The translations under genes and the position numbers were made by a program. This document shows, in pieces, positions 35,779-48,700 of a stretch of DNA of 64,000 bases (position 1 is its first letter; every line of letters starts with the position of its first letter). Under the pieces are notes generated by a model, which was not told where the DNA came from, ran no database searches, and was given only the letters and a program-made list of their open reading frames with translations. Where the stretch lies: positions 13,882,275 to 13,946,274 of the forward strand of contig NC_134032.1 in NCBI RefSeq assembly GCF_964204645.1, read 5' to 3'. Origin of the DNA: Tubulanus polymorphus. Taxonomy: Eukaryota; Nemertea; Palaeonemertea; Tubulaniformes; Tubulanidae.

Positions 35779-38489
35779 GACGACAATACTCCAAATCAAT
35801 AAACTAATTAATCGATGAATTATTAACTCAATTAAGAAACATGAATGTCGAAAATAGAGACGACTTTAGAATTTGTAGTCGACGAATCACATGAACCCGC
35901 GGTAGTGTGGAATGCTTCAATAATGACTAGTCTCAGATCAGCAGATCACAAAGTCCAAGTTAAAGAGGAACAAAGTTCAACAATGTTATTCAGCACAGCA
36001 CATTGATCTCTAACTCTGTCTCTTGTGTGATCTCAGAATTATCCGACTTCTAGGTCAAATCTCAATTAGTAAAACAATTCAGGGCTATTCATTCGTCCAA
36101 CCTGAAAAAAACGAAAAAAATTATTAATCATGATTAATGTAGCCTATCATCATTAACCAAATGCAGATTCTTTTTCTTACTCTAGACTTTTGACGCAGAC
36201 GAGCACACTCCAAAAAAAAGCTGCAGTTTGCTGGAGGATCTTAGAAATTGAAAGACCTTTTTTAATGATTAAAATATATTTCCGGCAACCTGTCTGCATG
36301 ACATTTGCTGATACGAAGATATATCATGAATAATAGTCTCAAAAATCTCGATAAGCGAAATACAAAACATGGAGCACCTGTCTAGCCTACAGGCTTTACA
36401 TCAAAAACTGATAGTTATACACTGAACTAGGCCTATGATCATATACACTCTTCCCTACTCACTCAAACTCAACTGATGAACAAACAGCAAAATGTGGATG
36501 TGAAGACTGGCATTGATCTTTGCAGAGTAATCATTTTAAAAATGCATTCCTATCGATTGTAGCAGGCCGGGATTAATTGAGAGGTCAAAAATTCGTTACG
36601 TTTATATAAGCAGTATTTTCAAAAACAAATAAATGTTGATTGGATTTAACTTGATCGTTCGTTACTCTTCTCGGAGGATACGGAGGTTTTTCGTCTGCAC
36701 GAATCTTCGACAAACGGATCCTAGATAAGAAATATATATATATATCAATACTGACCTCTCAATATTGAACATTGGGAACAACTGTTGATCATTAGTTTCG
36801 GTGTTTATGGCGAGATCAAAGCGGAATCCAGGAAGTGAATGAATATCGTACGATCACGATCAGTCACATGATAGGTCACATGATCTGCCGATCCTGGACA
36901 TATTCGATTTTACTCGTCCATAAACACTACTTCAAAACATTGATGATGCTCAAAAACAGACTGCGGAGTTTCGTCTTGAGATATCTGTAATAGCATAAAG
37001 TGTGAATGAAAATATATCAAAACTGCCAAAAATTGCTAAAAGAGTTCTTCAGTTCTCTATCGGAACTGTAACATTCGCATTCGAATAGGCTCTGGTACAC
37101 ACTTGCCAGCAATCCACTCTAATAAAAAATTTCCAGTCTCGTGCTGCCTCCAGGTATATCGTTAACGACAAAATTGTGAACTAACCTATTATCCACTTGC
37201 CGCAGTGGGAATATTGTGCTTTCGGATTAGTTCACAAATTTACCGCTAATGAAAAGTATAGAGGCAGCACATGAGGGTCATTAGCTGTTACTGGCGGCTC
37301 GACGGGCCAACTAGAGCAGAATTTTTTTAGTCTTTCAAAGCTGCTCAATCAAATAACCTTTAGCTGTTGCTCCATTTTTATATATCATCCAACAATGAAT
37401 TTACCTTCACTTGCGTCTCAGCTGTCCTGGTCATGAGAATAAAAAATGGACAAAATTGACTGAAGGAACAAGGCAAACAAACCACTGGATCAGTTAGCTA
37501 AGAAATTTGGATAGCCCAGGGGTCCCTGCGTATTTTTCATGTTAAGAATTGATCTAGAATTTTTCAATTCGTCCATAATTCAAAGAATCATCATCACTTA
37601 TGAAACATGGGTTGGTTTTATCTGATCAGATAAAGATCATTATTAAGCCCCTTCATTCTAACAAAAAAAAATTATGCTGTAATTTATTTATCTTTATTTT
37701 ACAATTCTACAAATTGTATTCACACACAAATAGCTTACAATGAAATGAATAAATAAATAAAACTAAAAGTGAAAAATAAAAACAATTTTTAGATTATTGT
37801 CTCTAGCCTGAATTTTTTCAAAAATAATAACACTTTCTAGGCTAGAATTTCAAGGATTTCACCAACTTAAAATGTGCTTAACCCAATGTCCTTAAACCTA
37901 ATACCCTAACCTAAACCAAGCTTACAATCATTTATATTTTTCCTTCTATGACTCTATTCAACCTGAACAAGGGCTGTCATTTTCTAAGCAGAGACAGTTA
38001 TAATCAATGATTTATGACCATTTTTGTTTTGAAATCTGCCCAACTGGGCGCTAGAAATTTTCATTAATTACCCCTATCAAAATGCCTTTAGTTGCAGAGT
38101 CGACCTACACCTAACTAATGTAAATGGTCCCTGTCAATCAAAGATAACAACAATGCTGCAAAGAAAACAGCCCTTATCTAATAACATTTGAACATAATCA
38201 TTTTTTTACAAAAGAATATTTCGCGAATGATTTTGATAATGAGTCATGATTTTTACGACGGACAGCATTTTTCATGTATTCTAAATATTGTTCAGCAGTG
38301 GAATGTGTAATAAATAGCCTCGAAAATAAATACCTTTTTAGGGATGTTATTTTCGATGGCATTATATAACGACGATGAAATTCGAAAATTTTTTTCTTCC
38401 TTTTCTGGTTTTCTTAAATGTAATTTTCCTAATGACAATGAAGATGATGATGACGATGATGAAGATCTCTTTCTCGTTTTCTGGTTTTC
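35779..38489. other. NPC1 upstream and ERGIC3 downstream DNA
   Basis: NPC1 promoter/5' UTR lies somewhere above 35778 and the ERGIC3 3' UTR below 38490. No coding exon seen. A 150-bp palindrome occupies 37140-37286 and a short (ta)n run lies near 36735. 37650-38360 is AT-rich and may be 3' UTR, since minus-strand AATAAA occurs near 37683-37697. Confidence 0.5.
37140..37286. repeat. 150-bp palindromic MITE-like element
   Basis: Left arm ctcgtgctgcctccaggtat with a later tgtgaacta; right arm tagttcacaaattt with a later agaggcagcacatgag. The arms pair imperfectly over ~45 bp around a short loop. Confidence 0.65.
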
Positions 38490-41400
38490 CTAATTTGCTT
38501 TTCCTAATTCGATTTTTTTTTGTATAGCGCGGGACGAGTGATAGATGAAAGAGTCGATAAGCCCGGCGACCGTAAAAACACCGCCAATAATCGCGCAAAC
38601 TCCCGTTAAAAAATGCAAAAAAGACCTGAAAATATTGAAAATTAAAAACATTTTTAGGAAATTTATTTCAGTTAAGCTTTTCTTGGTAGGATCTTTTAAT
38701 TGGAGGAGGCTTTTTTTTACAAGTTATGTGAGGCTCACTTAACTATCAAAAAGAGGGACAAAGATGATGTTTGTCCAAACGTTTTCCAAAAGTAGGACTT
38801 GGAAGGATCGCTGTCAACCCAGTGCGGGTAGAACTTTACCATTGCAATTATTGTGAAATTCGACGCACGTAACTAATGATAATTTTAATGAATTGTTGGG
38901 TGCGATTCAAGAATATGGGACTATAGCAATATATATGCAGTGATAGTTATCAAATAAGTAATAATAATAATAGTAATTGATAATGATGATACATAATGAT
39001 AGTAATATATATAGTAATTAATGAGGATTAGGGAACTAAACCTAACCTAAACCTAACCACTAGTCCCCTATTCTTGAATCTTACCAAGAGAGATTACAAA
39101 AATGTTTTACCTTCGTTTTTCAGTATATTTTACCATCATCGGTGATAGTTCATACTGTACGAATACCCCGGGTAGACCGTGCTCACCAGCGCCACCAAAC
39201 GTGGTCGTCACCTTTTTCTTATGTTTAGTTACTGAATACTGATTCGTGTAAACAGTCTGAAAATTAAATCACATATTTCATTGATCGGTATAAAAAATCA
39301 ATCTAAAATGTCCAAAATTTTGAAGGCAGAGCGGGCCCTCCTTAGTCATATTTTAAGTGAATTGAAATTCACTTTGAGTCCTTTTCCAATTTCAAAATAT
39401 AATCTTACGTTTCCATTTGCTTTTACGTATGTTGTCGGTACAATTTTCACAAAATATTGATACATCAGAGATTCTGAAAAATAGAAAGTTGATTTTTAAA
39501 ATTAAGTCGGGATTCGAACCCGATCGGTGCAGAAACATGCTGTGGTAAGTGAGAACTCAGAACTGTCATGGCGGACCGCTACTAAACGAACCGACAGAAA
39601 TTGTACTTTATTTCATCGAATTAAAGCGCATTGAGTGAGTGTACAATCAAATTAATCCAACACAGGCAAGCGGGTTTAATAAAACAGCCCTCTAACGTTA
39701 TCGAACTGAAAAGACATCGTCCATGTTTCACATAAGAATGCGTCGAAATAGCCAGTAACACCGCATTGCGATACTAGCGCCACCAGTAGACGAAGATAGA
39801 CATTAAGCCCATATCAGTCGTGGTCGAAGCCAATAAACCTTGAGTCTCTGTCCAATCCATCATCACAAACCCTTAAAAACCTGCCTAGGAAGAAGTTTGC
39901 ACCCTCCTCTTCTCGCCAACGGTTGGGGTTGATTTAAATCACTAATTTTATCCCAAATAACCGTATGTAGTGTTTCATATTTTTCAGTTAGAGTGATAGA
40001 CATGCCAGCACCGCCCCCTAGTGCGTATACGACTCAACACGGAGGAGGGCAGCCGAGCTGTTTCTCAAAGATGAAAATGGGTTTCATGATTGGATTTTGC
40101 GTAGGAATGGCTTCGGGAGCTCTATTTGGAGGGTTCTCCTGTTTAAGGTAAGATTCCGGATCCCGATCCATCCAGCTCTATCATTGGTTCTTCACTACAG
40201 TCAACCCCTGATATACATCGGTGCAGAATGATTTTGGCGGTACACAGAGTATGGCGGTATATCGGGGGTGTTTTACTATGTATTTGTATAGAGATGTACA
40301 TTGAGAAAACCTGGTGGTAGGCGGGGTGGCATCCTCGCTTGCCAGGGGTCCGGTATCACTCCCGAACTCGCTTCCACCAGCCTCACGACTCGCGATTTCA
40401 TTACTGGCGCTTTTGCGCATGACGTCATATATCAACACGCGACAATACTCCCGCGTTCGCTACGTGTTCGCTGATTGGTCCATTTACCGGGAAATTCCAT
40501 AGATGCCTAATGTCGTTTGTAACAAGCGCTGTTATTGGTACGACCGGATTCTGGTCGGCTAGTAACGACTCCAACGACTCGTGAGGTCAAGGGGTTCGGG
40601 GAATGGCTTTAGCAGAGTGGGTTCGAATCCCTTGACGGGTGAAGATGGCGGGGTGGTGGATATCGGGGGTTGACTGTACTTATGAATTATTTGGCCTTAT
40701 TGTTTCGGTCATATGTTTCAATTGACTAAAACTGAAATTATGAAACAGTTTGTTTGAGATTTATTTATGATTCTACTCCAGATACGGAATGAGAGGTCGC
40801 GAATTGGTGCAAACGGTCGGTAAAACGATGGTTCAAGGAGGAGGGACGTTCGGTACATTCATGGCTGTCGGTACCGGTATAAGATGCTAGTCGGCATGTG
40901 ACCAACAGTGGATACTCGCACTAAACCACATCACTCACAGGACTAAATTCGAACCAGTGCTAGCAGTTAGGATTTAAAGACTTTCGTTGTCGAGCGTAAT
41001 CAGGAATTTATGATTTGTAAAAAAGTATTATTTGTAAAAATACATTTAGCAATTTATTTCATTTGATCGTTTAAATTTCTTTGTCAATTTCAACGAACTT
41101 CGAGGGAAGGAAAGTCTGTTTTCAATAAGCAGTTTGGACTCAACAACTACTGCCTCCTGTGTTCAGTACTTTCGCACAAGACATTTTTGATTGTAAATGA
41201 TCTAGAAACACGAGACATTTTATCAACACACTTTCAAACACTGATTGTCCACACTTCACATGTGTTCAGGACTTCACCCGAGTCATTTTAATTGAAAATT
41301 AACTAGAAACACCCAGATATTTAGGCTGGCTCATGGCGACGACACGCAACTCAGCGCCTACCGACGCAACTGGGTTTATCGCTGATTAGCGGCGAACTCA

Positions 41401-44400
41401 ACAACAATGGAATCAATTGGTAGATTTAGCCCCCTCACCCTCACTGGCTCACCTTCTTCTGAGACAATAACATCTGATTCTAGAGGATTCACTAATCCCG
41501 GGTATTCCTCACCGAATGACAATTTATAAATTGTATGAGACATATTAAACTGAAATTAGAGAAGACAAATTCTTATTTCATTGTGAATGAAATCACGAGA
41601 TACCTGCCCTGATACTCGATACTTACTTTAACACCAGCCAATGATTGTAAATCGTGAACGTGTACGTGACTTTGTTGAAAACTTTTACCGGGAGCAAAAT
41701 GAAAATTACCGGCCACCTGAAAAAACATCAACAAATCAATTCATACGTTATCAAAATATTCATAAATACTGCTATTACATTTCAGAGCCTCACAGTTCGA
41801 GTTTCAACTCACAACTGTGGAACTGGATCCCGGTCTAGTGTGGCAGGGGTTTGTGCCATGGCTGAGTGTAGCGATGCCATCAGGTTCGAATCGTCAACTG
41901 TCATTCAACTGGAGTCAAATTTTAACCCATTATTTATCGACCCGTCTCCACAATTACCTTATTTACTAATAAATATCCGTACAGTCGACAGCCTTCTTTT
42001 TTTTCCAGTTGTATTTTCTCGGCGTAGCCCTCACGTGAACACTGTATGATTGATTCAGGACTCGTAAACGCCCAACCTTTCTTACGATACGCTTCCCTCA
42101 CATCCGCGCATGTATTACAGCATCTCAATGATAAATTCATGAAAATTACATAAATCTAGTTTTTTTTTTCAAATTTCTGTTCAAAACTTCACTCTTTTTA
42201 TTGCACTCTCAGTTGATACAGGGGGCTAATTGTTTAACAGTACCCGGCCACCTGCTATTACAGGGACAATCTTGATTCTACCAGAAAATATTTCCACTTG
42301 ACTGTCAGTGAAGATTCTAATTCAGTAAAGAAATCTTTCTTAAGAAGTAAAATCTTTCGCAAAAATAATTTTCCTTATTTCGACGATATTTCAATTCTAT
42401 GCATTAATTAATTGTTTAAAAATCTTCACCACAGCATCACATTTGGTCAGAAATCCGAGGACCGTTTTTTCTTTTGATTTCCAATGACAGATGTTAAAAT
42501 TGATGTGAACATCTGCATTAGCAGGTGACACCAGCTACAACCACACAGTCTGTGTGTGTGACACACGCAACATGTGTTAGTACAACCAGTCAGTAAATTC
42601 ATACATATATCCTACTGTTTTATCCATTGTAACAATTATCAAAATATCCACCTCAAACTATGCCTCATTTTGTATGAAATAAAGTTGTAAAATATAGTTC
42701 TCACTTTAAATGTATTCACTTAATAAAGTGGAACCTCCTGTGGCTCGGGCCCCCTATTTTTTGCCAAAGATAACATTTTCACAACCTTGCTGAAGAAAGC
42801 TGCGGCAAACAGCAGCAAATAAATGCTGGTCACTTAGTTTTGAAAATGAACAATTTTCAATTTTTTCTTTTTTGGGGAGGGGGGTCACTTAGTTTTGGGA
42901 TTACTCCAGATGCTCGGAAAATGAACAATTTTCAATTTTTTCTTTTTTGGATAGGGGGGGTCACTTAGTTTTGGATTCACTCCAGATGCTCAGAAAATTA
43001 ACAATTTCTAATTTTTTAAGGGCTTCATTCCAGCGTATTTGACGCTAAAAGGTGTCGGAATTCACTTACTTCATTACAGCATTTTCCGCTCCGTAGCACG
43101 ATTCACATCGATTCGGATCCAACGGTTTCTCCTGAAGATGATGAAAAATAAAATAAAAATATCAAACACCTTCGCGGAATCCGATTCAACACGATCAATT
43201 TTAGAGTTTGTTTTTAATTCTTCAATTTTTTCACGCTTACCAAAGGATCATTAGTTTCCTTTTTATCACTACCAACAGCTGAAAATAAAGTTTAGACAAA
43301 TTACTACTTTCGATTTTAGAATAAAATTTTTACATTTTTTAGACCCGGTTCTAAAATTCACAGTTAATCCTAAATCTATTTAAGAGTTGATCCTTCTTTG
43401 TGAAACAGGATCAGTAGTCAGTGAAAACCTAGTTTCATAGTTTCATTCACACCTGACGATGATTTCTAGGGTGAGATCGAAACGTCGTGTTTATTATATA
43501 TTTCAGATTGTTCGAAAAAATAATTCTTGATTTTAAATTCTTTTAATCTGTAGATAGTGGGTTTTTATCTTTTTATACTTTCATTGTTTTATGAATTTCT
43601 CATAGAATACATACTCTGAACGGCAGGAGGTTCGTCGGTGACCTGTTTACCGTTGATGTCTAAACGAGTTTTGAACAGATTTGCAGCGACGTCGATTTGC
43701 TGTTCGCCCGATACGTCCATAGCATCAATCGTTAAAACTGTAAAACAATCCGGTCAATAGTTACCGGTGTTCGGAGACGGACTAGTGTCTATTCCAACTC
43801 GAGGGTGTCGGATGGCCTAGCTCAGTCAGTTTTACTGGTACATAGGCCTACCTGATACAGACCCTTAAAGGACCAGAATCGGCTGGCAGTTCAACTAAAA
43901 CATCAATTTCACTGATTTCAAAATCGAACCCCCTGTTTCGCTCCCGGCAGGTGTGGTGGGTCTGTAAGGGACACTCAATCGAAAAATCAAACGAAATTTA
44001 CCAAGCAAATTAATAAATAACAGGGACAATCCCTATTTTAAGATCAAAAAAAAAATTTTTTTAATCCATTCTACTCAGTTTTGAAGGATTGCAAAAAGTC
44101 TTCATTAAGTCGGGTTGAAGAAAAGTGACCCGATGATTTGAACGTGTCACAACATGTTTCCACACCTACAAACTGTAATTTTCCGATGATTTGAAAAAAA
44201 ACTTCAGTTGGTAGAAATGGAGACATGTATTGTTAAACATGATCTCTTTAAGAAAACGGTTTTCTTTTACCGAGACAACCCTATTAGAAGCAGAATTTTT
44301 GGCAGTGTTTCAATACAACGTAAAATGTATCAAAACGCTTTCTATGTTTCTGTTGAACCTCTTAGCTGGTCCTTACGGCCTATATCAGGTGCATGCTATG

Positions 44401-45224
44401 AAAACTGACTGAGCTTGGTCACACTTGACGTCCTTTCAAGCAAAGTTTTAATAGAATACAAATGAGAAATACTTACAAGAACAGGCGACTTTAGGAAACG
44501 TAACGTCAACGTTGATTTTTAGTTTTTTCTCTCTCATCACGTCGACGAATAATTCCGGCTGAACTTCGGTCGTCAGGTAGAAGTTCAATTCCGATAAAAA
44601 CAACGTCAACATCAGAATTCCGCTGACGAGTGTCACTATAGAAATATCATAGAATAACTACTTACTGACCACGTTCTTGGTTTGAGAACAGGGGACAGTT
44701 GCTCAAAAGTTGCTTAAAGATAACCGGTGGATATATACCATAAGTATTTCATCCGGTTCCCCATTGAATCAATGAACACTTATAATTTCAACAATCTAAG
44801 CAGCAGAAACCCTAATTAGATAGGAGGGAGGACTGGTCACTGACACTGGTTGAAAAAATCCTAATTTTTGTTGAGACGTTGCCAGACAGCGGGCAAAACC
44901 AGCCACGTCAAGTATCAATGACAACCCCCCTCTCTACTATATAGGGCGCCTGGCTAGTTATGACAAGTCCCTGTGAACAGGTTGAGCTGGTCTAGAGAAT
45001 GGGAGTAGAGGAAGAATGTAATTTTACTCGAGCAAAAACCGGTAACAGGGAACGGTACAAAAATCTAGATGAATAAATAAAATGTATTTGATTGAAATTG
45101 AATGTTTGTTTTTTAGGTAATTACCGGCCGCTCCGGAGAAAGTTTTCACTCTAAAATCCTCAAGTGTTTTAGGATAGGCGTCGAACTGACGCAGACGACT
45201 CATCACACTCGAGCTTGAATCCAT
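38490..45224 (-). CDS. ERGIC3: ERGIC3, ER-Golgi cargo receptor
   Basis: Eleven coding exons, minus strand: 45125-45224, 44477-44635, 43615-43737, 43241-43278, 43070-43131, 41958-42123, 41627-41716, 41453-41549, 39409-39473, 39111-39256, 38490-38625; 393 residues (human 383). ERGIC3 cycles in COPII/COPI vesicles between ER, ERGIC and cis-Golgi as a cargo receptor. Near the N-terminus is the highly conserved [20 protein letters not shown], then a membrane helix ([20 protein letters not shown]). The luminal part has [29 protein letters not shown] and [20 protein letters not shown], followed by [20 protein letters not shown]. The second helix ([20 protein letters not shown]) precedes a short cytosolic tail ending KKIELGKAN. 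An upstream ATG gives [13 protein letters not shown]; the internal Met at residue 8 is an alternative start. Intron 8 (39474-41452) contains the ROMO1 gene on the other strand. Confidence 0.97.
40002..40890 (+). CDS. ROMO1: ROMO1, mitochondrial inner-membrane protein
   Basis: Two coding exons, 40002-40147 and 40782-40890 (stop 40888-40890), give 84 residues (human 79). ROMO1 is a small two-helix mitochondrial inner-membrane protein linked to reactive oxygen production, cristae organisation and TIM23-dependent import. A divergent Pro-rich N-terminus ([16 protein letters not shown]) is followed by the conserved [20 protein letters not shown], then [20 protein letters not shown] and the ending [16 protein letters not shown]. 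The ATG lies 14 bases after a good acceptor (cag at 39985-39987), so an untranslated 5' exon is likely. The gene is wholly inside ERGIC3 intron 8 in antisense orientation, and its own intron contains a DNA transposon. No canonical AATAAA was found just downstream. Confidence 0.97.
40196..40678. mobile_element. pogo/Tigger-like non-autonomous element
   Basis: TA-flanked (40196-40197, 40677-40678), 479 bp, with inverted termini cagtcaacccctgatata / gatatcgggggttgactg. CAGT ends with a TA duplication fit the Tc1/mariner-pogo group. No transposase frame is visible. Near the right end is a tRNA-like ggttcgaatccc box (around 40620). It fills most of the ROMO1 intron. A shorter relative lies at 48551-48724. 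Confidence 0.75.
41838..41905. repeat. tRNA-derived SINE remnant
   Basis: A segment with catggctgagtgtagcgatg and a B box atcaggttcgaatc. It shares gtctagtgtggcag and the B-box region with 24695-24735. ERGIC3 intron. Confidence 0.45.
42835..43010. repeat. Tandem ~80-bp duplication
   Basis: Two copies of a unit with ggtcacttagttttg, ctccagatgctc and gaaaatgaacaattttcaat followed by a pyrimidine run and a G-run. A partial third copy follows. ERGIC3 intron 42124-43069. Confidence 0.8.
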
Positions 45225-45748
45225 TTTAATCTAGAAATCAGTTAAAATGCCGAAAAACAGAGAAAATCGTCGTGGATTTCCTCGAGTACGCATGCGCGTA
45301 ACGCTTTCTCGCCTCCGTTCGAGGGAGCGCTTGATGAAGCGGAAAAAACGTAATTGGACTGTATTCAATAGGAGTAAGACAGCCGTAGGTGGCGGCACTG
45401 GCTGGTCAGAGTGAAAATCACACGGTTTACGGGCCGGACGCAATTGGAAAGTTCAAATGTATTAGTACATTTTGACAAAAAACTAGAAGAAATCTAGACG
45501 CCAAAAATTCAACAAAAGCATCTAACTAATCTAAATTAAATAACCATTAGATTTATTACTCGTCACGATTTAAGGACCTATAATACAACTGGAAACTTAT
45601 AGACATAAAAAATATTGAATAATTTATATAATTCTAACAAGTTCATTCATGCTAATTAAAATATTTAAAGACATAATTGATACATTGCTATATCATTCGA
45701 ATACTGGAATGAAAGGTTTAATATCATTAGGGTCTCAAACAACTTCCG
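45225..45748. promoter_or_regulatory. Compact ACOX1-ERGIC3 spacer
   Basis: Only 524 bp separate the ACOX1 stop codon from the ERGIC3 start codon, and both are on the minus strand. The piece must contain the ACOX1 3' UTR and the ERGIC3 5' UTR and promoter. A minus-strand AATAAA at 45552-45557 (192 bp past the ACOX1 stop) leaves ~330 bp for the ERGIC3 promoter. The part next to ERGIC3 is richer in GC and CpG (45270-45440). Confidence 0.5.
45552..45557 (-). terminator. Candidate ACOX1 polyadenylation signal
   Basis: AATAAA on the minus strand (tttatt as printed), between the ACOX1 stop and the ERGIC3 start. Use not demonstrated. Confidence 0.45.
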
Positions 45749-48700
45749 TCATAACTTAGACATCTTGTTGAACATCGGTTTTATATACTTGAAAAACGAG
45801 GGATGCACCTGAAAAAGAAATTGACAAAATTGAAATTTTATTTCTTGAATGAATCTAAGCTCAAACCACTTCCAATGACTACGATCCTAGATTCAAATAT
45901 TAACCCATAACTATAGACCTGGGCCCGGTTTCATAGACTGAGTACCATAGTTATCACTAGGGGTAACTCATAAATCTCGGTAACAACCATCATAGTAACA
46001 ATGAGAAACCATGGTCATAACCGACAAATTTCAAAATTTTCCCAGAGATTATTTTGCTTCCACATCTATGAAACCCAGTTCCACAGTTGCAAATCAATAT
46101 ATATCCAATGAGTTAACTCCGAGTCAAATCTTAACTCAGAACTGTGGAACCGGATCCTGGATATCAAGGTTTATCGATATATACCTGTGTTTTATTGAGA
46201 GATGAATTTTGCGCCCACGTCATCAAATGTTTGTAAACTTGTCCGTCGTATCGGCCGAGCACGCTGTCTAGAACACGATCGTGAAAATCGAACGCGTCGA
46301 CTAGCGCCACAGCGTCAGGTCGCAGTACGTCTAGTAGTTTCAATACACCGTCGACGACGGTCTCCACCTGACCCGAATTCATAAATCCATCCTAAAACAA
46401 GAACAACATCAAACTCATCGAATCTGAAAATCATCTCGTCTTCGATATACCTACACAGCCAGGGTTCTTACAGATCAGCGAGTCCAAAATTCCCCGATAT
46501 TCTCATGATTTTCCTTGACTGAAAATTTTTTGGTTAGATTATAAAACGGGCCGTTTCTTTTTTCAAGAGGTTCCTTGTGCCACTCGTCATTAATTAGCAA
46601 GAACAACAAAACACCAAAAATTCCCTGATTGAATTATAAGATATCCTCAGTGAGGGCTGTTTCTTATCAAGAGGTTCCTTGTGCCACTCGTCATTAGCCA
46701 GAACAACTAGACACCAAAAATTCAAATTTACCGTCTTTTCCATGATTTTCAGGAATAGAGTCAGAATTCTCGGATTTCCCTGATCTATAAGAACTCTGTG
46801 TATCTATAGTACCTGTAAGAAGTCTCCCAGACGTTCTTTGATGTTGTAGACACCATAAAGCTGGAAAAGTTTTGTCAAAATCGTTTTGACAGACGGCTCA
46901 AGGTCACCTTGTTGCAGACAGTCGGCAAATGTCTTGACAATGAAATATTGGCAATGTGCCTGAAATAGAACAAACTCAGATATCAACATTGGCCATCTTT
47001 AAGGTAATACAAATTAAAATTTCTGAGAATATTTTCGTTTTCGTAAACCTTAGCGCCTTGAACTAGTTGTACGGAGCACATGTTCCACGCAATTTCTGAT
47101 TGATTTCCTTCAAGTTTCGAATGTTCCAAGCGATCGTACATTTGTATCACCTCTCTACAACAAATACCAACATCATTGTCTTCAACGTTTCATTCATTTG
47201 GGATCAAATATCGAGTAAGAGTCTCTTCGAATATTACAAGTTTCAAACCTGAGTTAGCGGCAACGCTGGACTTTTAAATAATAATCTGGACCCAGTTCCA
47301 CAGTTGTGAGTAAAGATTTAACTCAGATTCAACACATTGAAAATGAATTGATTTTAACTCAAGAGTTAACTCTAACTCACAACTGTGGAACCGAGCCCTA
47401 TTTGTTATAGCCGGTATAAAATTATCAGAATTTTCCTGTTTTGGATGAAATTCTAGATTTGCTATACGGTAACAAATAAATTTTTACATCTGATTGGCTC
47501 TAAACATACCTCTGAGCGTTATGCTTGAAGGCGTCGACCAAACTGTGAATGTTTAAAGTTGAACTAATCGAGCATGATTGGTTGATATTATCGCTAATAT
47601 ATGCTACAGATCCTGTTAACTTCTGTCCGTTCAGTGCCAAACCTCGACACTTCACTAAATATCTGAAACGATGATGACAAATTTTGTAACCGACTGGTAA
47701 CAAGCCGAATACAGATACTAAAGAATTCCAGTTGATAATAGTCAGTGACATTGATGATTTACCTCGGTAATTTAGAATAAATCTTATCACGGAAAGTTAA
47801 GAAAAAAATATTGGCTTACAGCACCTGCTGTCACCAGGATTCTTACAAATCAGGGATTGGGAATCCAAAATTCCCTGATATATCCATGTCTCTTGTGACC
47901 AAGAATTCCCTCATCAAATCAGAAGATATCCTCAGGTGGTTACTTTTCAAGAGGTTCACTGTGCAAAAGCAAGACATCAAAAATTCAAATTCCCCGATTA
48001 AATTATAAGATATCCTCAGTAGGGACTGTTTCTTATCAAAAGGTTCCTAGTGACTCTAAAAATTCAAATTCCCAAGGAATGGCGAGTCAGTATTGTCTGA
48101 ATTTTTCCCTGCAGAGAATAGATCCGAGATTCCCCAGTTTTCTCTGATCTTTAAGAACCCCGAGTCTGTATTGTTAGCCATGCCCTCTACCTGGCAGTCT
48201 GTAAGTACATGACAGTATTTTCCCCCTCGTACGTCACGGCCGGGCAAATATCAGTGTAGATTTTCGGAAAACCGCTCGACCACGAGTAACCGTGACCACC
48301 GCAAGACGTACGACAAGTTTCTAATCCGATTGTTATAACATCTGACGTGAAAGCTTTCAAACCAGCGCTCAAAGCATGTAACTGGAAATAACGAAGAAAT
48401 AGTATACTATCTATTTTTGGAACGACTATCGATTGGACGGAATGGGCCCAGCCAAGGCAGATAATAGCGTTTCAAAATATTACAGGTCAAATCAATTTAA
48501 CTATTATGAAATTATACAATTCTGTTATTGTGACTAAGTCGTTAAAAATACAGTCATTCCCCGATTTTCCGCCCTCCCATTTACCGCCACCCTGCCTGTC
48601 GCTAGGATTTCTCAATGTACATCTCATACAAATACATAGTAAAACACACCCGATATACCGCTATACTCTTCATAATGACAAAATCATTCTGCACTGATGT

